Shown here one piece after another: positions 6,832 to 7,755 of a DNA stretch of 7,755 bases. The stretch spans positions 1-7,755 of the forward strand of contig JAEEUY010000053.1 of assembly GCA_016290715.1 (NCBI GenBank), read 5' to 3'. The stretch is from Bacteroidales bacterium. Lineage in GTDB: Bacteria > Bacteroidota > Bacteroidia > Bacteroidales > WCHB1-69. Below the pieces are notes generated by a model, which did no database searches, was not told the origin of the DNA, and was given only the letters and a program-made list of their open reading frames with translations. Both the position numbers and the translations under genes were made by a program. The stretch's first letter is position 1, and each line of letters opens with the position of its first letter.

Positions 6832-7755
6832 TTCGCATCAATTTTTGAGAAAATACAAGAAGAATCATTGCCTCCAAATCCGAAAGCATTGGTAAGCACA
6901 TGCTTCAGAGGTACAGAAGTTAGGGTATGTGCAACGGGAGAAAAATTCAGCGAATCGATTTTCTCGGTAAACCGTAAATTGGCAGGAATAAAATTTTGGG
7001 TCAGAGCCAAAATGGAAATGACAGCTTCTACACTTCCCGAAGCACTGGTAGTATGACCGGTAAAGGCTTTTGTAGAGGAAATCGGGGGTATTTGTTCTCC
7101 AAAAATACGCATCACCGCTTTTCCTTCGCTTTCGTCATTATTGGGAGTCCCCGTTCCATGTGCGTTGATATAACTAATATCGGATGGTTGCAGTTGGGCA
7201 TCTCTGAGTGCCTCCTGCATTGCCAAAAAAGCACCTTCTCCTTCAGGGGAAGAGGCTGTCTGATGAAAAGCATCGCAGCGGTTTCCGCTTCCCGAAAGAT
7301 AACAAAGTGTTTTTATTCCCCGTTGTGCAGCCACCTCTTCCCGTTCTAATACAAGGTAGGCAGCGCCTTCTCCCAAATTCAATCCCTCACGGTGTTTGTC
7401 GAATGGACGGCAAGGTTGTTTGTCCAATATCATCAGAGTGTTGAATCCGTCAAGGTGGAATTTGCTCAAACATTCTGAACCGCCAACAACGGCAATGTCT
7501 GCTCGACCTGTTTTCAGCATATTGGCCCCTACAATAATTGCATTTACCGCAGAAGAGCAGGCCGTAGAAATGGTTGATGTGGTATGGAAAAGATGAGGGA
7601 ATTGTGCCGCAATCATCTCGGTATTGGCACCACAACTATGCAAGGCAATATACTCTTTGTGATTATCATTGTTTACAAAATCACGATAGTATTGTTCTGT
7701 GCGCTCCATCCCTCCTACAGTAGTCCCTGATACAAAAGCTACTTTGTAGGGTACA
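6828..7755 (-). CDS. Beta-ketoacyl-ACP synthase (FabF-like KS), 5' end cut by window edge
   Basis: The frame is open to the right edge, giving 308 visible residues; about 90-100 N-terminal residues are missing compared with FabF-type enzymes. The ATG at 7709 is internal: the upstream codons read VAFVSGTTVGGM, a typical conserved synthase stretch. The catalytic triad is complete: nucleophile Cys in STACSSA (codon 7559-7557), His in NAHGTGTPNND (7160-7158) and His in TKAFTGHT (7055-7053). It ends with the family motif NAFGFGGND. It should perform decarboxylative Claisen condensation of malonyl-ACP onto the growing chain in the cytoplasm. Its stop overlaps the next start by ATGA, and that gene encodes an inactive homologue, so the two probably form a KS/CLF heterodimer. 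It fits an aryl-polyene elongating synthase of ApeO type. A housekeeping FabF is unlikely given the neighbours. Confidence 0.93.
   Translation of the reverse strand, partial: VPYKVAFVSGTTVGGMERTEQYYRDFVNNDNHKEYIALHSCGANTEMIAAQFPHLFHTTSTISTACSSAVNAIIVGANMLKTGRADIAVVGGSECLSKFHLDGFNTLMILDKQPCRPFDKHREGLNLGEGAAYLVLEREEVAAQRGIKTLCYLSGSGNRCDAFHQTASSPEGEGAFLAMQEALRDAQLQPSDISYINAHGTGTPNNDESEGKAVMRIFGEQIPPISSTKAFTGHTTSASGSVEAVISILALTQNFIPANLRFTEKIDSLNFSPVAHTLTSVPLKHVLTNAFGFGGNDSSCIFSKIDAK

Noticed and set aside
6868..7596. Plus-strand open frames of 62-117 codons opposite the ketosynthase
   Set aside because: They are antisense shadows of the conserved synthase frame, overlap one another in different frames and encode nothing recognisable.
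1..7755. CRISPR arrays, tRNA or rRNA genes, insertion sequences or attachment sites
   Set aside because: No repeated spacer pattern, RNA gene sequence, transposase frame or terminal repeat was seen; the window is filled by seven tightly spaced genes.

Overview
The window looks like part of a Bacteroidota (probably Bacteroidales) chromosome carrying an aryl-polyene/flexirubin-type type II polyketide locus. The phylum is inferred from three things: an MMPL exporter fused to a lysophospholipid-type acyltransferase and a methyltransferase-like tail, an architecture known from that phylum; A-rich gene leaders without clear Shine-Dalgarno sequences; and modest GC content across most of the window. 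I could run no search, so species and family are open.

All seven genes lie on the minus strand and are packed head to tail, with no gene-free stretch longer than 14 bases. In the direction of transcription (right to left) they are: a catalytically complete beta-ketoacyl-ACP synthase cut by the right edge (6828-7755); a ketosynthase-like partner that has lost all three catalytic residues and reads as a chain-length factor (5758-6831); a four-helix ArnE-like small membrane protein (5417-5770); a hotdog-fold FabZ-like 3-hydroxyacyl-ACP dehydratase (5040-5411); a GT2 glycosyltransferase of the dolichyl-phosphate-mannose-synthase type (4267-5034); a 1175-residue MMPL exporter fused to a PlsC-like acyltransferase and a decayed methyltransferase-like tail (740-4267); and a B12-binding-domain radical SAM protein cut by the left edge (1-725). 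Junctions are ATGA, a 13-base overlap, 5 bases, 5 bases, TAATG and 14 bases, which points to one operon with translational coupling. No promoter or terminator is convincing inside the window.

The likely joint function is as follows. The synthase/chain-length-factor pair extends a polyene chain on an acyl carrier protein, and the hotdog enzyme removes water after each ketoreduction. The acyltransferase domain transfers the finished acyl chain to a lipid or glycolipid acceptor, and the MMPL part moves the product across the inner membrane. The glycosyltransferase and ArnE-like protein suggest a lipid-linked sugar made on the cytoplasmic face and flipped outward. The ACPs, ketoreductase, aryl starter ligase, thioesterase and LolA-like carrier expected for such a pathway are not here and would lie beyond the right edge or elsewhere. 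The radical SAM gene is more GC-rich than its neighbours and may be an independent gene or a late addition to the operon.

The main oddities are the fully inactivated synthase partner, the broken methyltransferase tail, a Gln where FabZ has its catalytic Glu, an Asn in one of the two MMPL proton-relay positions, and a lone ArnE-type flippase subunit inside a polyene cluster.
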